Source of the DNA: Tiliqua scincoides
Taxonomy: Eukaryota; Chordata; Lepidosauria; Squamata; Scincidae
Assembly: GCF_035046505.1 (NCBI RefSeq)
Contig: NC_089822.1
Span: forward strand, 103,114,659 to 103,178,658
Direction of reading: 5' to 3'
Length of the DNA stretch: 64,000 bases
In this document: piece by piece, positions 11,897 through 22,100 of the stretch
How positions within the stretch are numbered: the stretch's first letter is position 1
How the letters are laid out: each line of letters opens with the position of its first letter
Position numbers and translations under genes: made by a program
The notes under the pieces: model-generated
Told to the model about the DNA's origin: nothing
The model's database searches: none
Seen by the model: the letters and a program-made list of their open reading frames with translations, nothing else

Positions 11897-12744
11897 CCTA
11901 CTCAGATTCTCTCGCCTTAGGGCTGCTGGTTCTCTAGGAAACAACATCCATCTCTAGGAGACTGCTAAAAGCAATCCTGGTGATTTGAACTGGGTTTCCC
12001 TGTCTGAATGACATTACATCTCACTAAGAAAATCAGCTTCAGGAATAGCTTCAGCCATGGTTGGTAACCCTGTCTTGCCTGCCCATCAACTAATTCTCTA
12101 CAAACAACAAAATAGCTGGAAAGGTGCTTTTTAAAAAGGCAAAGCAAGCAAACCTAGATTCTTGGAATTTCCTGTTGAATGCTGAAGGTGAACATGACTT
12201 GAACAAACACATGACATGGGCAGCAGTTCAGGGCCAATATCAGCAAGTCAGGAGCAATGACTAAGCAGGCCGGGTTTTCCCCATCTGGGCTCAATAAGTA
12301 CTTGGGGGAAAAACACAGTGCAGCAAGCAAGCTCTCTCATTATCCAAGCTCTTTACTGTGCAACAACACTATCATTCTTCCCCAGATGTTTGCCTTTTGG
12401 AGTTTCCTTAGAAGAACAAGAGTAATCCCTCAGTGCTGAATGGGAATCAGGCCTGTCCCATCAAGATTTAGAGACCACTGAGGAAGCTTCTTCTTCCACC
12501 AGGCCTCTGAGCTTGACATAAAGATGTCTTGCTGCTCATTCTTGATGTTGCTTTTATTGGTGGTTTTGGAATGATCATATCATGTTGTTTTTCAAGTTGT
12601 TTTTGCAATTGTATATATATTACAACTATATTACATCAGAGTCTCTTTCTATATACAATTGATTTTTTAAGCTGTAAATTGCCCTGAGGGCAATGGGGGG
12701 CAGAAAGGCAGGACCAAAATTCAGTCAATCCATTCAATGAATCT

Positions 12745-12892
12745 AGCAACTGTTACCCTGCACATGCCCAATCTCATCTGATCTAGGAAGCCAAGCAGGG
12801 TCAGGCCTGGTTAGTACTTAGATGGGAGACCGCCAGGGAATACCAGGTGCTGTAGGCTTATACCATAGTCTTTCGAGACTGAAGGTTGCCAA
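12745..12892 (+). mobile_element. 5S-rRNA-derived SINE, complete, with 15-bp target duplication
   Basis: The head follows 5S rRNA from about nucleotide 10 to its 3' end (TGCTGTAGGCTT) and keeps the internal promoter parts: AAGCCAAGCAGGGTC, GCCTGG and GATGGGAGACCGCC. A tail follows, ATACCATAGTCTTTCGAGAC then TGAAGGTTGCCAA. A perfect 15-bp duplication (12730-12744 and 12893-12907) frames it, so it moved by target-primed retroposition. It is a SINE and not a 5S gene, because the sequence differs from 5S and the tail is foreign. Confidence 0.92.
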
Positions 12893-12931
12893 CCATTCAA
12901 TGAATCTCCACATTCACTGACTGCAAAACTT

Positions 12932-13030
12932 ATAGGACCAAAAGACAAGTCCTGCTGGATCAGGCTATAGGCCCCTCTAGTCCAACATCATGTTTCCCAC
13001 TGTGGCCCCCAAGCTGCCTCTGGGAAGCCT
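12932..13030 (-). mobile_element. CR1-type 3' end fragment
   Basis: Shares the block aagtcctgctggatcaggc and ctctagtccaacat with CR1 3' ends on the minus strand. It is short and diverged. Confidence 0.5.
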
Positions 13031-13856
13031 ACAACAGGAGGGAGGAGAAACTTCATATCTTGCTCCTACCACTACTCCCCACTGATTTGGACATTTGATG
13101 AAGGAGGGAGGCAAGGACCGTGGTGGCAAAGAGAATTGGGGAGGGATAAGTAGGAGGGCAAAAGGAGGAGGAGAGGAAGTGAGGAGTCATGGGGAGATGA
13201 AGGGGAATGTGCTGCTGAGCACTGAAGCTCCTGCATGTCTTCCTTTTCATTTGTTTGCAGGCTCTTCTGTGGCGTCATAAAGGCAAGAAAGCAGACTTTT
13301 CCAATGCAATGCTGCAAAAGCATGACCATCAGCTCAACCACCACCATCCATAAAGTGGTGTGCCCTTCACCATTTGACATGAGAAACAAAATAGAAGCCT
13401 TGCTGTCAGGACTGGCCCAGTCACAAGGTGAGTTGAAAACTTCACCTTGGATGGTTGTTGGGGAAGGCAGCAAGTTGGCAGGACCTCTGAGAGGGACATG
13501 TCTGCGGTATGCTGTACCTTGGCCCAGCATAGAAGAGGGAGCCTGAGAGCCAGAGGGAGCCAAATTCACATTTGAAGGGAAAAGGGAAGGGGCCCAAAAG
13601 AACCATTGTACCCCCTGATAAAAACTCCACTCAGTGGCTCTGGGGAGTGTCCTGTGCCTGCTTCACCCAACCTGCTGTGTGCCTGGACTCCAGTGCCATC
13701 TCCTTCTTGCGTACCAGCACACAAGAGACTGGAGATAGCTTATTTCCTCCAACATTCAGTGCTCTAGTCTCTGTAGCTTTCTCTAGTGACCAGTGGAGAG
13801 AATGCATTCCATGCTGTGGTCACTAGACAAAGTGAGGATGGCGATGGAGGTGACTT

Positions 13857-14001
13857 AGCAACCTGCAAATGCCTGATCTCGCCTGATCTCGGAAGCTAAG
13901 CAGGGTCAGGCCTGGTTAGTACTTGGATGGGAGACCGCCTGGGAATACCGGGTGCTGTAGGCTTCTACCAGAGTCTTTCGAGACTGAAGGTTGCCAACCA
14001 A
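13857..14001 (+). mobile_element. 5S-rRNA-derived SINE
   Basis: A 5S head close to the canonical sequence (TCGGAAGCTAAGCAGGGTC, TTGGATGGGAGACCGCCTGG) and the tail CAGAGTCTTTCGAGACTG. The extreme 5' end is slightly shortened and I found no convincing target duplication. Confidence 0.88.
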
Positions 14002-14124
14002 CCATTTGACACCACTGGACATTGTTGGAGGAGACATGCTCTCTTCATCCTTCTTGCATGCTGTCTGAGTGTGTGAAGATAGGGTTCCAGGCAAGCAGGC
14101 AGACCCCTCAGGCAAAATCTCAAA

Positions 14125-15525
14125 ACACATAGACGAATAAGCCTTGCTGAGAGAGAATCAGCATTGCTTCTGTAAGTCTTGCCTCACGAAACTTATAGAA
14201 TTCTTTGAAAAGGTCAACAGGCACGTGGATGCGGGAGAACCTGTGGACATTATATATCTGGACTTTCAGAAGGTGTTCGACACGGTCCCTCGCCAAAGGC
14301 TACTGAAAAAACTCCACAGTCAGGGAATTAGAGGGCAGGTCCTCTCATGGATTGAGAACTGGTTGGAGGCCAGGAAGCAGAGAGTGGGTGTCAATGGGCA
14401 ATTTTCACAATGGAGAGAGGTGAAAAGCGGTGTGCCCCAAGGATCTGTCCTGGGACCGGTGCTTTTCAACCTCTTCATAAACGACCTGGAGACAGGGTTG
14501 AGCAGTGAGGTGGCTAAGTTTGCAGACGACACCAAACTTTTCCGAGTGGTAAAGACCAGAAGTGATTGTGAGGAGCTCCAGAAGGATCTCTCCAGACTGG
14601 CAGAATGGGCAGCAAAATGGCAGATGCGTTTCAATGTAAGTAAGTGTAAAGTCATGCACATTGGGGCAAAAAATCAAAACTTTAGATATAGGCTGATGGA
14701 TTCTGAGCTGTCTGTAACAGATCAGGAGAGAGATCTTGGGGTGGTGGTGGACAGGTCGATGAAAGTGTCAACCCAATGTGCGGTGGCAGTAAAGAAGGCC
14801 AATTCTATGCTTGGGATCATTAGAAAAGGTATTGAGAACAAAACAGCTAGTATTATAATGCCGTTGTATAAATCAATGGTAAGGCCACACCTGGAGTATT
14901 GTGTCCAGTTCTGGTTGCCGCATCTCAAAAAAGACATAGTGGAAATGGAAAAGGTGCAAAAGAGAGCGACTAAGATGATTTCGGGGCTGGGGCACCTTCC
15001 TTATGAGGAAAGGCTACAGCGTTTGGGCCTCTTCAGCCTAGAAAAGAGACACCTGAGGGGGGGACATGATTGAGACATACAAAATTATGCATGGGAAGGA
15101 TAAAGTGGATAGGGAGATGCTCTTTACACTCTCACATAACACCAGAACCAGGGGACATCCACTAAAATTGAGTGTTGGGAGGGTTAGGACAGACAAGAAA
15201 ATATTTCTTTACTTGGCGTGTGGTTGGTCTGTGGAACTCCTTGCCACAGGATGTGGTGATGGTACCTGGCCTGGTCACCTTTAAAAGGGGATTGGACAAG
15301 TTTCTGGAGGCAAAATCCATTATGGGTTCCAAGCCATGATGCATATGTGCAACCTCCTGATTTTTGAAATGGGCTATGTCAGGATGCCAGATGCAAGAGA
15401 GGGCACCAGGACGCAGGACTCTTGTTATCTGGTGTGCTCCCTGGGGCATTTGGTGGGCCGCTGTGAGATACAGGAAGCTGGACTAGATGGACCTATGACC
15501 TGATCCAGTGGGGCTGTTCTTATGT
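14125..15525 (+). mobile_element. CR1 LINE, 5'-truncated (reverse transcriptase and 3' UTR)
   Basis: An open frame of about 309 codons (14144-15073) encodes chicken-repeat-1-type reverse transcriptase: YLDFQKVFDTVP, SGVPQGSVLGPVLFN, KFADDTKLF with both catalytic Asp intact, then LGVVVDRSM and MVRPHLEYC. A frame change in the G run near 15056-15063 moves the last part (MIETYKIMHGKDKVDRE) to another frame. The 3' UTR ends in cttatgttc, the usual CR1 end. The endonuclease part is missing. The single uninterrupted RT frame suggests a fairly young insertion. Confidence 0.92.
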
Positions 15526-16256
15526 TCACATATACACGCTCATCAGGCACCATGTATGGTGTGCCCTTTGGAGGTATGTGTGCCCTTGGGGTAACTTCAG
15601 GGAGTAGTTTGGCCTGAGCAGTCCCTACTTGTGTATGACATGAACTGGAATGTCATACTATTACTGAGCCAAATCACTGTGCCTAGGCCATGGTTTATTG
15701 GTGAGTGTGGTGGCAGAGGAGTGGGTTTCTCTTCTCTTCAGGCAGAAAGCAGGCTTGTAGTAGTAGCAACAGCATTTTAGTCAGCAGCAGCTGGTTGCCA
15801 CACACCATGTTTTTCCCACTACAATGCCACATAGGGCATCATGTCCCCTCAGATCTCATGTGATACTACAAAGGGAATTGGAATACTAGTGAGTGCAGTT
15901 GGCATGCATGCTACTGTCATTGCTACTACCTGCAAGAAATGTGACTCCACAGCTTTATCTACTATAGCGGTATGTGGAGGGCAGGCCACTTAGCCAGTTG
16001 CTGGCTGGCCCCAAACATCTCCAGGAGCAGGGCAAATGTCAGCAGTGATTCCCCTGAGGTGCTGGGCTCTGCATCTGCCCCAAGGGTGCCACACTCTGAT
16101 GTCAGCCCTGGCTGGACTACTATGTCAGGGGCTGGAGTGCAGGCCATACCTGCTCTGCCACCATGTCCCTAAGTGCAGCAATGCACTTTTGCCCACAGGA
16201 ATGAATAGCAGCCATTCGCTTGTGAGGAAGCAAGAAACATACACTCATCATTGCAG
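15526..16256. other. Intergenic, nothing recognised
   Basis: Anonymous sequence between a CR1 element and a hAT element; no gene seen. Confidence 0.5.
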
Positions 16257-16543
16257 CAGGGTGACCAGACATCCTCTTTTTTAACCTCATGTCCTGGAAA
16301 AGAAGTAAAATTTCCTCCTTTTCACTGCGAGCAGGCCCCTGCAGGCAGCGCAGAGCCTTCTTGTAATTAATAAACCGTATGAAATATAGTTTTAAATTTA
16401 ATAAGTAATATAATGTTTAAATTAACCACATGAAGTAATACATGAGTGTTAGCTTTTATTTTTTATGTCCTACATTTTTCTTGGATGTTCTACATTTTGG
16501 GGTGCATTGTCCTCTTTTGCGGTTATGACATCTGGTCACCCTG
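16257..16543. mobile_element. Non-autonomous hAT element
   Basis: Ends CAGGGTGACCAGAC and, inverted, tctggtcaccctg. It is flanked by tcattgca (16248-16255) and tcattaca (16544-16551), an 8-bp hAT-type duplication with one mismatch. The AT-rich interior has no coding capacity. Confidence 0.75.
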
Positions 16544-16970
16544 TCATTACAGTGTTAACGACAACTGCTCCCTGCTCCTGAAGACCCAAAGTACTGAGAA
16601 ACTCAGTCTGCATTTCCATGCCTCTTCATTCTGAGTTTTGTTCACACTCACAGGTGACAGAATGCTGGGAAAGCATGGCTCACTCTCTATGCCGAGATGA
16701 CAGAAACAAAACAAAATAGTGTTGGGGGAATCACAAAATAAAGCACCATGTTTTGTGCCAGAGTGATTTTAATATATGCAGAATGTCGTTGTTGTGAAGT
16801 GATATACTGTAAGCAGATTATAGTTAGATACTGTAGGTGCATTCGTTGCAGAGCATTTCAGAGGTGGCACAACCAATAGCAGGGCAGGTTGCAGACATGC
16901 GAATTGCATCATTGCATCATTAAGAGTATCGCTAAGGGTATTTCACTATCATTTTTTTTATCCTGGTACA

Positions 16971-17131
16971 TGGTTGGTTGGTTGGCAACCTTCAATCTCG
17001 AAAGACTATGGTAGAAGCCTACAGCACCCGGTATTCCCAGGCGGTCTCCCATCCAAGTACTAACCAGGCCTGACCCTGCTTAGCTTCCGAGATCAGACAA
17101 GAGCAGGTATCTGCCCCACAAAAGCACCTGC
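16971..17131 (-). mobile_element. 5S-rRNA-derived SINE with 12-bp target duplication
   Basis: On the minus strand the 5S head carries AAGCTAAGCAGGGTC, GCCTGG and GATGGGAGACCGCC, followed by TACCATAGTCTTTCGAGATT and GAAGGTTGCCAACCAACCA. A perfect TATCCTGGTACA repeat at 16959-16970 and 17132-17143 frames it. In the tail hairpin one G-C pair has become G-T, which still pairs in RNA. Confidence 0.9.
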
Positions 17132-17144
17132 TATCCTGGTACAG

Positions 17145-18272
17145 CAGTTGCGTGATGAAAACATAAACAAAAAAATGGCTAACGGTGCATTGCCTTTGGA
17201 GAATTGTAAATAATCATCCGATTCTGGAAGAAGCGTGGACCTAAACAGACCAATTAAGCTTTGGGTAATTAAAAAGCCAATATAAGGCTTGATTTCTCTA
17301 CACAAGGACTGTATGCTTGATGTTCCAAATCTGACCTATAAAACAATTTTCTCTTGCTCTTGTGTACCCCTACCAAATTTTAATCAAGGTGTGGTCATAT
17401 TTTTCAACTCACAAGAGGAAAAACATGATTTCAAAAGTTGTGAAAGATGTTCTATACTCAAAACCACTCCTGGAAATTGAATGTTAACAGCCTGGGCATG
17501 CCGAGGTAGACATGTCCTGTAAGAGAGAATGAGGGTTGCCAACTTTTGACCGGCTCCTTGGGCTGTGATTAAACCAGCAGCTTGTTGCGCACATACTGTT
17601 CAGAGTAAGCACGTTTAACTATGTGTCTCCATGCCTGAACAGCTTCACTTGCTGATTTGTTGGAAGCAAGCTGCCTTTGAAGGCACAAGATCAGCAGTTG
17701 GCAACTCCCCTCATCAGTTGGCAACTCAAGGCAAAGCCCTTACTGCTAGCTTATCTGAGAGCTTGATAATTGGGGACTGGGCTGCTAATGATGTACCCAA
17801 CTATGCTTTATTCTCACAGTCACTCTTTGGAAAGCAAAGGATACTGAAGCTGTCCATCCTGGCCTGTCATGAGTAATGTGTCCACTTATAACCTTGAAAA
17901 ACTAGGGCTGCAAGCTTTAATTGGTTTACTTGTTAAGTGTTAGTTAACCAAGGGTGTGTGTTAATACTGGACCAATTAGTTAAGACATTACTAAGTGCTT
18001 TTTTTTAAAGCTGATTGTCATTCTGGTATGCAACTTAAAAGAGAATGAAAAAGAATACATCAGTGCTGCCGTTTCTTTCCAAAAATGTTTTGGTAGTTTT
18101 CATTCATTAACTTGTAATGCACCTTATACTCATTTTACTTCTCTGATAAGGTGTAGAGATGTTTGGAAACTGTTATTTACTCAGAAGTAAGTCCATTGTT
18201 TAGTAAGACTTGGGCTGTAACCCTATCTTACTAACTGGAAACAAACTCCTCTAGGTATTAGGAATCCAATTC
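17145..18272. other. Downstream of C1R: 3' UTR and flank
   Basis: The C1R 3' UTR reads leftward from 18272. On the minus strand a hexamer AATAAA is present at 17807-17812, about 460 bases after the stop, and is a candidate poly(A) signal. A partial AGTAAG-type repeat lies at about 18172-18230. Confidence 0.5.
17807..17812 (-). terminator. Candidate C1R poly(A) signal
   Basis: AATAAA on the minus strand, about 460 bases beyond the C1R stop codon. An ATTAAA also occurs nearer, around 17920. No transcript evidence is available to choose. Confidence 0.35.
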
Positions 18273-19102
18273 TCAGTAAGTCATTGAGACCCAATCTTTC
18301 CCCACAATGCCCTTGATCCAATCCAGGTAGTTGACTACTTTGGTGTAAAAGCCATACCCTTTGCCACAGTCAATGCCCCAAGACACAATGCCTGTGGCCA
18401 CCCAGCGCTCAGTCTCTGGGTCGCGCACAGTGAAGGCTCCCCCACTGTCCCCCTGACAGGTGTCTTTCCCTTCATGAGGAGAACCCGCACAAAACATGTT
18501 TTCTGTGAAGTAAGGGTCCATCCGATTAATCTTCTTCCCTTGCAACCAGTTCTCGCACAATGCTCGGTCAGCTACTGGCAACTGCGCATACTTCAGCCGG
18601 TCAGCAAGGATATTCTTTTCTACTCCAAAGCCGCTGGCATAGCCCATCCATCCTTTAACGTAGAAGTTTTCGTTCTCTGGGTCTGGGAGGCAGATGGGCA
18701 GCAGATTATGGCCGAGGGGCACCGGTTCTATCAGCTCAAGGAGTGCAATGTCTCCATCAAAGTTGTGCTCGTCCACTGGGTTGTACTTTGGATGTACAAA
18801 CAACCTGCGGACAGGCCGATGGCTCAGCTTGTGCAGTTCGGTCACCACTGTGTGGCCCAGGAAGACTTCAGCTGCCTTAGTCAGATTGTCAAGGCTGTAG
18901 TTCACCCCAAGATCTGCTTGCCCTTTGGGGTACACTGTGTGGGCAGCTGTCAGGATCCAGCGGTCTCCCAGCAATGCCCCACCTGCACGCCCATTTCCAG
19001 CTATCACAGTCATTGCTTGCCATGGGAAGCTACCATTCTTTGCTACACTGCCGCCAATAATCCGCTGGATGTTTGAGACGGGATTTTCCGGCTTCCCACA
19101 CA
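18273..19102 (-). CDS. C1R: C1R exon 11: serine protease domain
   Basis: One exon carries the entire protease domain: CGKP with the interchain Cys, QR|IIGG activation site, TAAHTVYPK (His), FDGDIALLEL (Asp), CQGDSGGAF (Ser, AGT codon). The acceptor is tctctttgcag. The C-terminus ends GKDWVSMTY and is slightly longer than in human. Confidence 0.96.
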
Positions 19103-22100
19103 CTGCAAAGAGAGATAATGCTCAGAAAGATTGATGTGTCCCTGTCTCCTTGCTCTTCATGTGCACCTTTGTTCTCTTTATCCTTTCAGTATTTCATAAC
19201 AACATTTCAGACCCTCCCAATGCAATCTATTTTTCCTTTTGTTCTTTATTAGCCCAGCTAGCCCAAAACTGTCCCCCTAACTGCTTTTCACCTCCCTCAT
19301 GCCTCTGCTGTATGCCTCCTGACTGGTTTACAGACAACATTCCTCCTGTTATCACAGCTGTGACCTCAGCTTTGGCTCCCCATCTCAGCTGCTTCTTTGC
19401 AGAGGTTATTTCCAATTGTAGAGACAGGATGGGGAAAGCAGAAGTTGAGGGTGGCACATGGGGTCTGCTTATCTACCTGGTAAGCATAATGGAATCTCCT
19501 CATGGTCATCTTGATTCTTCCAGGAGCCCTCAGCAGAGCACGAATATGTATCTGAGGGAGAAGAATGGGAAAAAATGTTTGCAGAGAAGGGTTCAGAAAG
19601 TACACTTGATTAAACATGTGGAGTTTCTTCCAACTAAGGGCCCAATCCTATCCAACTTTTCAGCACCAGTGCAGCCACAGTGCAGCCCTAAGGTAAGGGA
19701 ACAAATGTTCCCATACCTTGAGGAGGCCTCTGTGACTACCTCCCCACCACAGGAAGCCGTGCACGCCCCACTGGTACAACTGGGCTGTTAGTCAGGGCAC
19801 GCCTGCAGGGTTGGAATTTTTCTCCTGTTCTTAATTTATGGCCCAATCCAATACTGGCATAAAACATGTTTGCAACAAATTGCAAGCAGGAAGCACCAGC
19901 AGGAAAGCCTGCGCTATCCTTCCAGTGCTGAATCCAGGCCAACCAATACAGCACAGGGGCAGGTGGAACGGAGGCAGGGAGAGGGTGTTTTGGGTTGGGG
20001 GATAACAGAGAAGGGGTGGTTCAGGTCTGGGAGGGGTGGCGATGGCAGAAGAGGCCCCAACATATCCTAACTTCTGTCCCAGGCCTGAAAGCCCTATATG
20101 AGGCTACCTGGACTTGTGCCAGTGATTTAGCTGGCACAGATCCAAGTAGCCCATTGGGAAGACTGGGTCTCGACATGGGGTAAGGGAACATCCCTTACCC
20201 TGAAGAGACCTCCGGCCTGATCGGTTTCAGCACTGGATATGGTACGGGCCATGCAGCCCTCTTGCACCAGCACTGAGTAGGATTGGGCTGCCTGAGTGGT
20301 AACAGAAAAACAGCTCCTGAGAGGTTTTCTGACAATGCATGTATGATTTAACACGGGGGAATCAATCCCTTACTGATGTCACACTTTGGTTTGTGCAGAA
20401 AGTGCAGGCTGCATTTGCCCCATGATGAATATTCTCTGCTGTGCAGATTTAGGGGAGCAGCAATGCAGGCCCATCTTGGGGTACATGTTCCTACCTGGAA
20501 TTAAATTCAAAATATCTCTGAGCAAAGGAACCTAAGACACTTGATCAGAAAGCAGACAATCCATGTTTCTGAGAAGGCTGCACTGACAAGAACATTCACC
20601 CATGAAACAAAAAATAAACATGGGAGAGATTAAAAAGCAGTGGTCCATCTACTTATACAGACTGCCTGAGACAGAGTGACATATCCAAGCATGAAGGTAT
20701 TTTGTTATACATGCCCCTTGCCCTGGTCTTGTGTTGGCAGGTATTGCAAAGGGAACAGGAGAGGTGTATGATGGACGGCTGGTTCTGAATGTTATTGGCA
20801 CTCTGGCACTTGATTTCCCTCCCTGCCCATCAAATTGAAGAGTAGGGACTTGTAACTGCAAGCCCTGAGCTTTTATGTATCAAGGATTCTAAACCATCTG
20901 AAGGAAAACATGCCAGGTTTCTCTTTCCCAGCTTTTTGTCTTAACTTGCAATGCGGATATTTTGAAGGGGAAAAAAGACAGAGAGAAATGATGGGCCTGT
21001 GACTTTGAAAAGTACAGTATACAATGTTGGATTCAGAAGTAGGGTTGGGCAGAGTCCACTAAGCTCAACTCCGCTGGATCCATAACCCTGCATTGGACCG
21101 CTCAGCCCAACACGAGGCTGCTTTAGTCTGTGCTGGTTAAATAGAGTCGAGTAACCCCACTGTGGGGCTTTTTACCTTCCCTTTCCTACCTACCTTTTAC
21201 AAATGTCTCTCCCCCCCCCCCCCAGGAGATGTCAGGAGCTGCCAGCAACTGCCCAGCATTCTCAGGATGCAGCGGCAGCCATTTTGGTGCCACTGCAGCC
21301 CTGGGTGCAAGGCAGGTCAGGAATTGGGCTTGAAGCCCCCCAGTCAAAAAATGTTTTAATGTCCCAAGCACAAACGATGTTGAAAAATTCAAGTTAGTAC
21401 ATTATTTTCTTTGATACATTGAACACAGTGTGCAAACCTGAGAGCAACACCAAGTAACTAGATAAGACCTGCAACTCATGACATGACTTACAATGGGATA
21501 GCAAAGGAAAATAAGAGAATGCTGTGTGTTTAAAAGAATGAGAGAGAGAGAGAGAGAAAATGTATAATTTTGAATATATAAAGGTAGACACCGCTCAAGA
21601 TAACAATCAGGTATTCCAGACCACTCAATCCAGAAAAAAACACCTCTAACTCACGTATTTAATTACTAAAACTATTTGGAATCTTTGCTCTATGGTAAAC
21701 ATAGAGTCAAGGGTAGAAAATTATCACCTTTTCACTATTCTGTCTGTTAGGGAGGAACTAATCTAGGAATTCATTATAACCCAATATGATGTTTGCTAAG
21801 AAATAACTCCTGTGTTCAATGAGACTTAATCCTAGATTGCATCCTGTAAATACCATTTCCCCAGTGTGATTTGATTTTCATAATCATTCACATAAATTCC
21901 TCATTTCATTCATAGACACAATTTCAACTCCTCAGTTAGGATAGGCAGATCAGGACTGTGAAATAAAGGAGGGGGAGGAAAGGAGGAGAGATGAAAGAAC
22001 GTTTGCACTCAAACAAATAGTGCAGAATGACCATAGAAATGCATTGGCTCTTTCAAATGGCCAAAGGAATAAAATGAGTTTCCAAAGCGCGCTCTCTTTG

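Noticed and set aside
12745-12892. Functional 5S rRNA gene
   Set aside because: The 5S part lacks its first bases and carries substitutions, a foreign LINE-type tail follows, and a target duplication frames it. It is a SINE.
14125-15525. Retroviral or LTR polymerase
   Set aside because: The reverse transcriptase has CR1 motifs and a CR1 3' end. There are no LTRs, protease, integrase or capsid sequences. The same holds for the LINE at 5.26-9.0 kb.
18474-19076. A + strand gene across C1R exon 11
   Set aside because: It is the shadow of the conserved protease exon on the other strand and has no similarity of its own.
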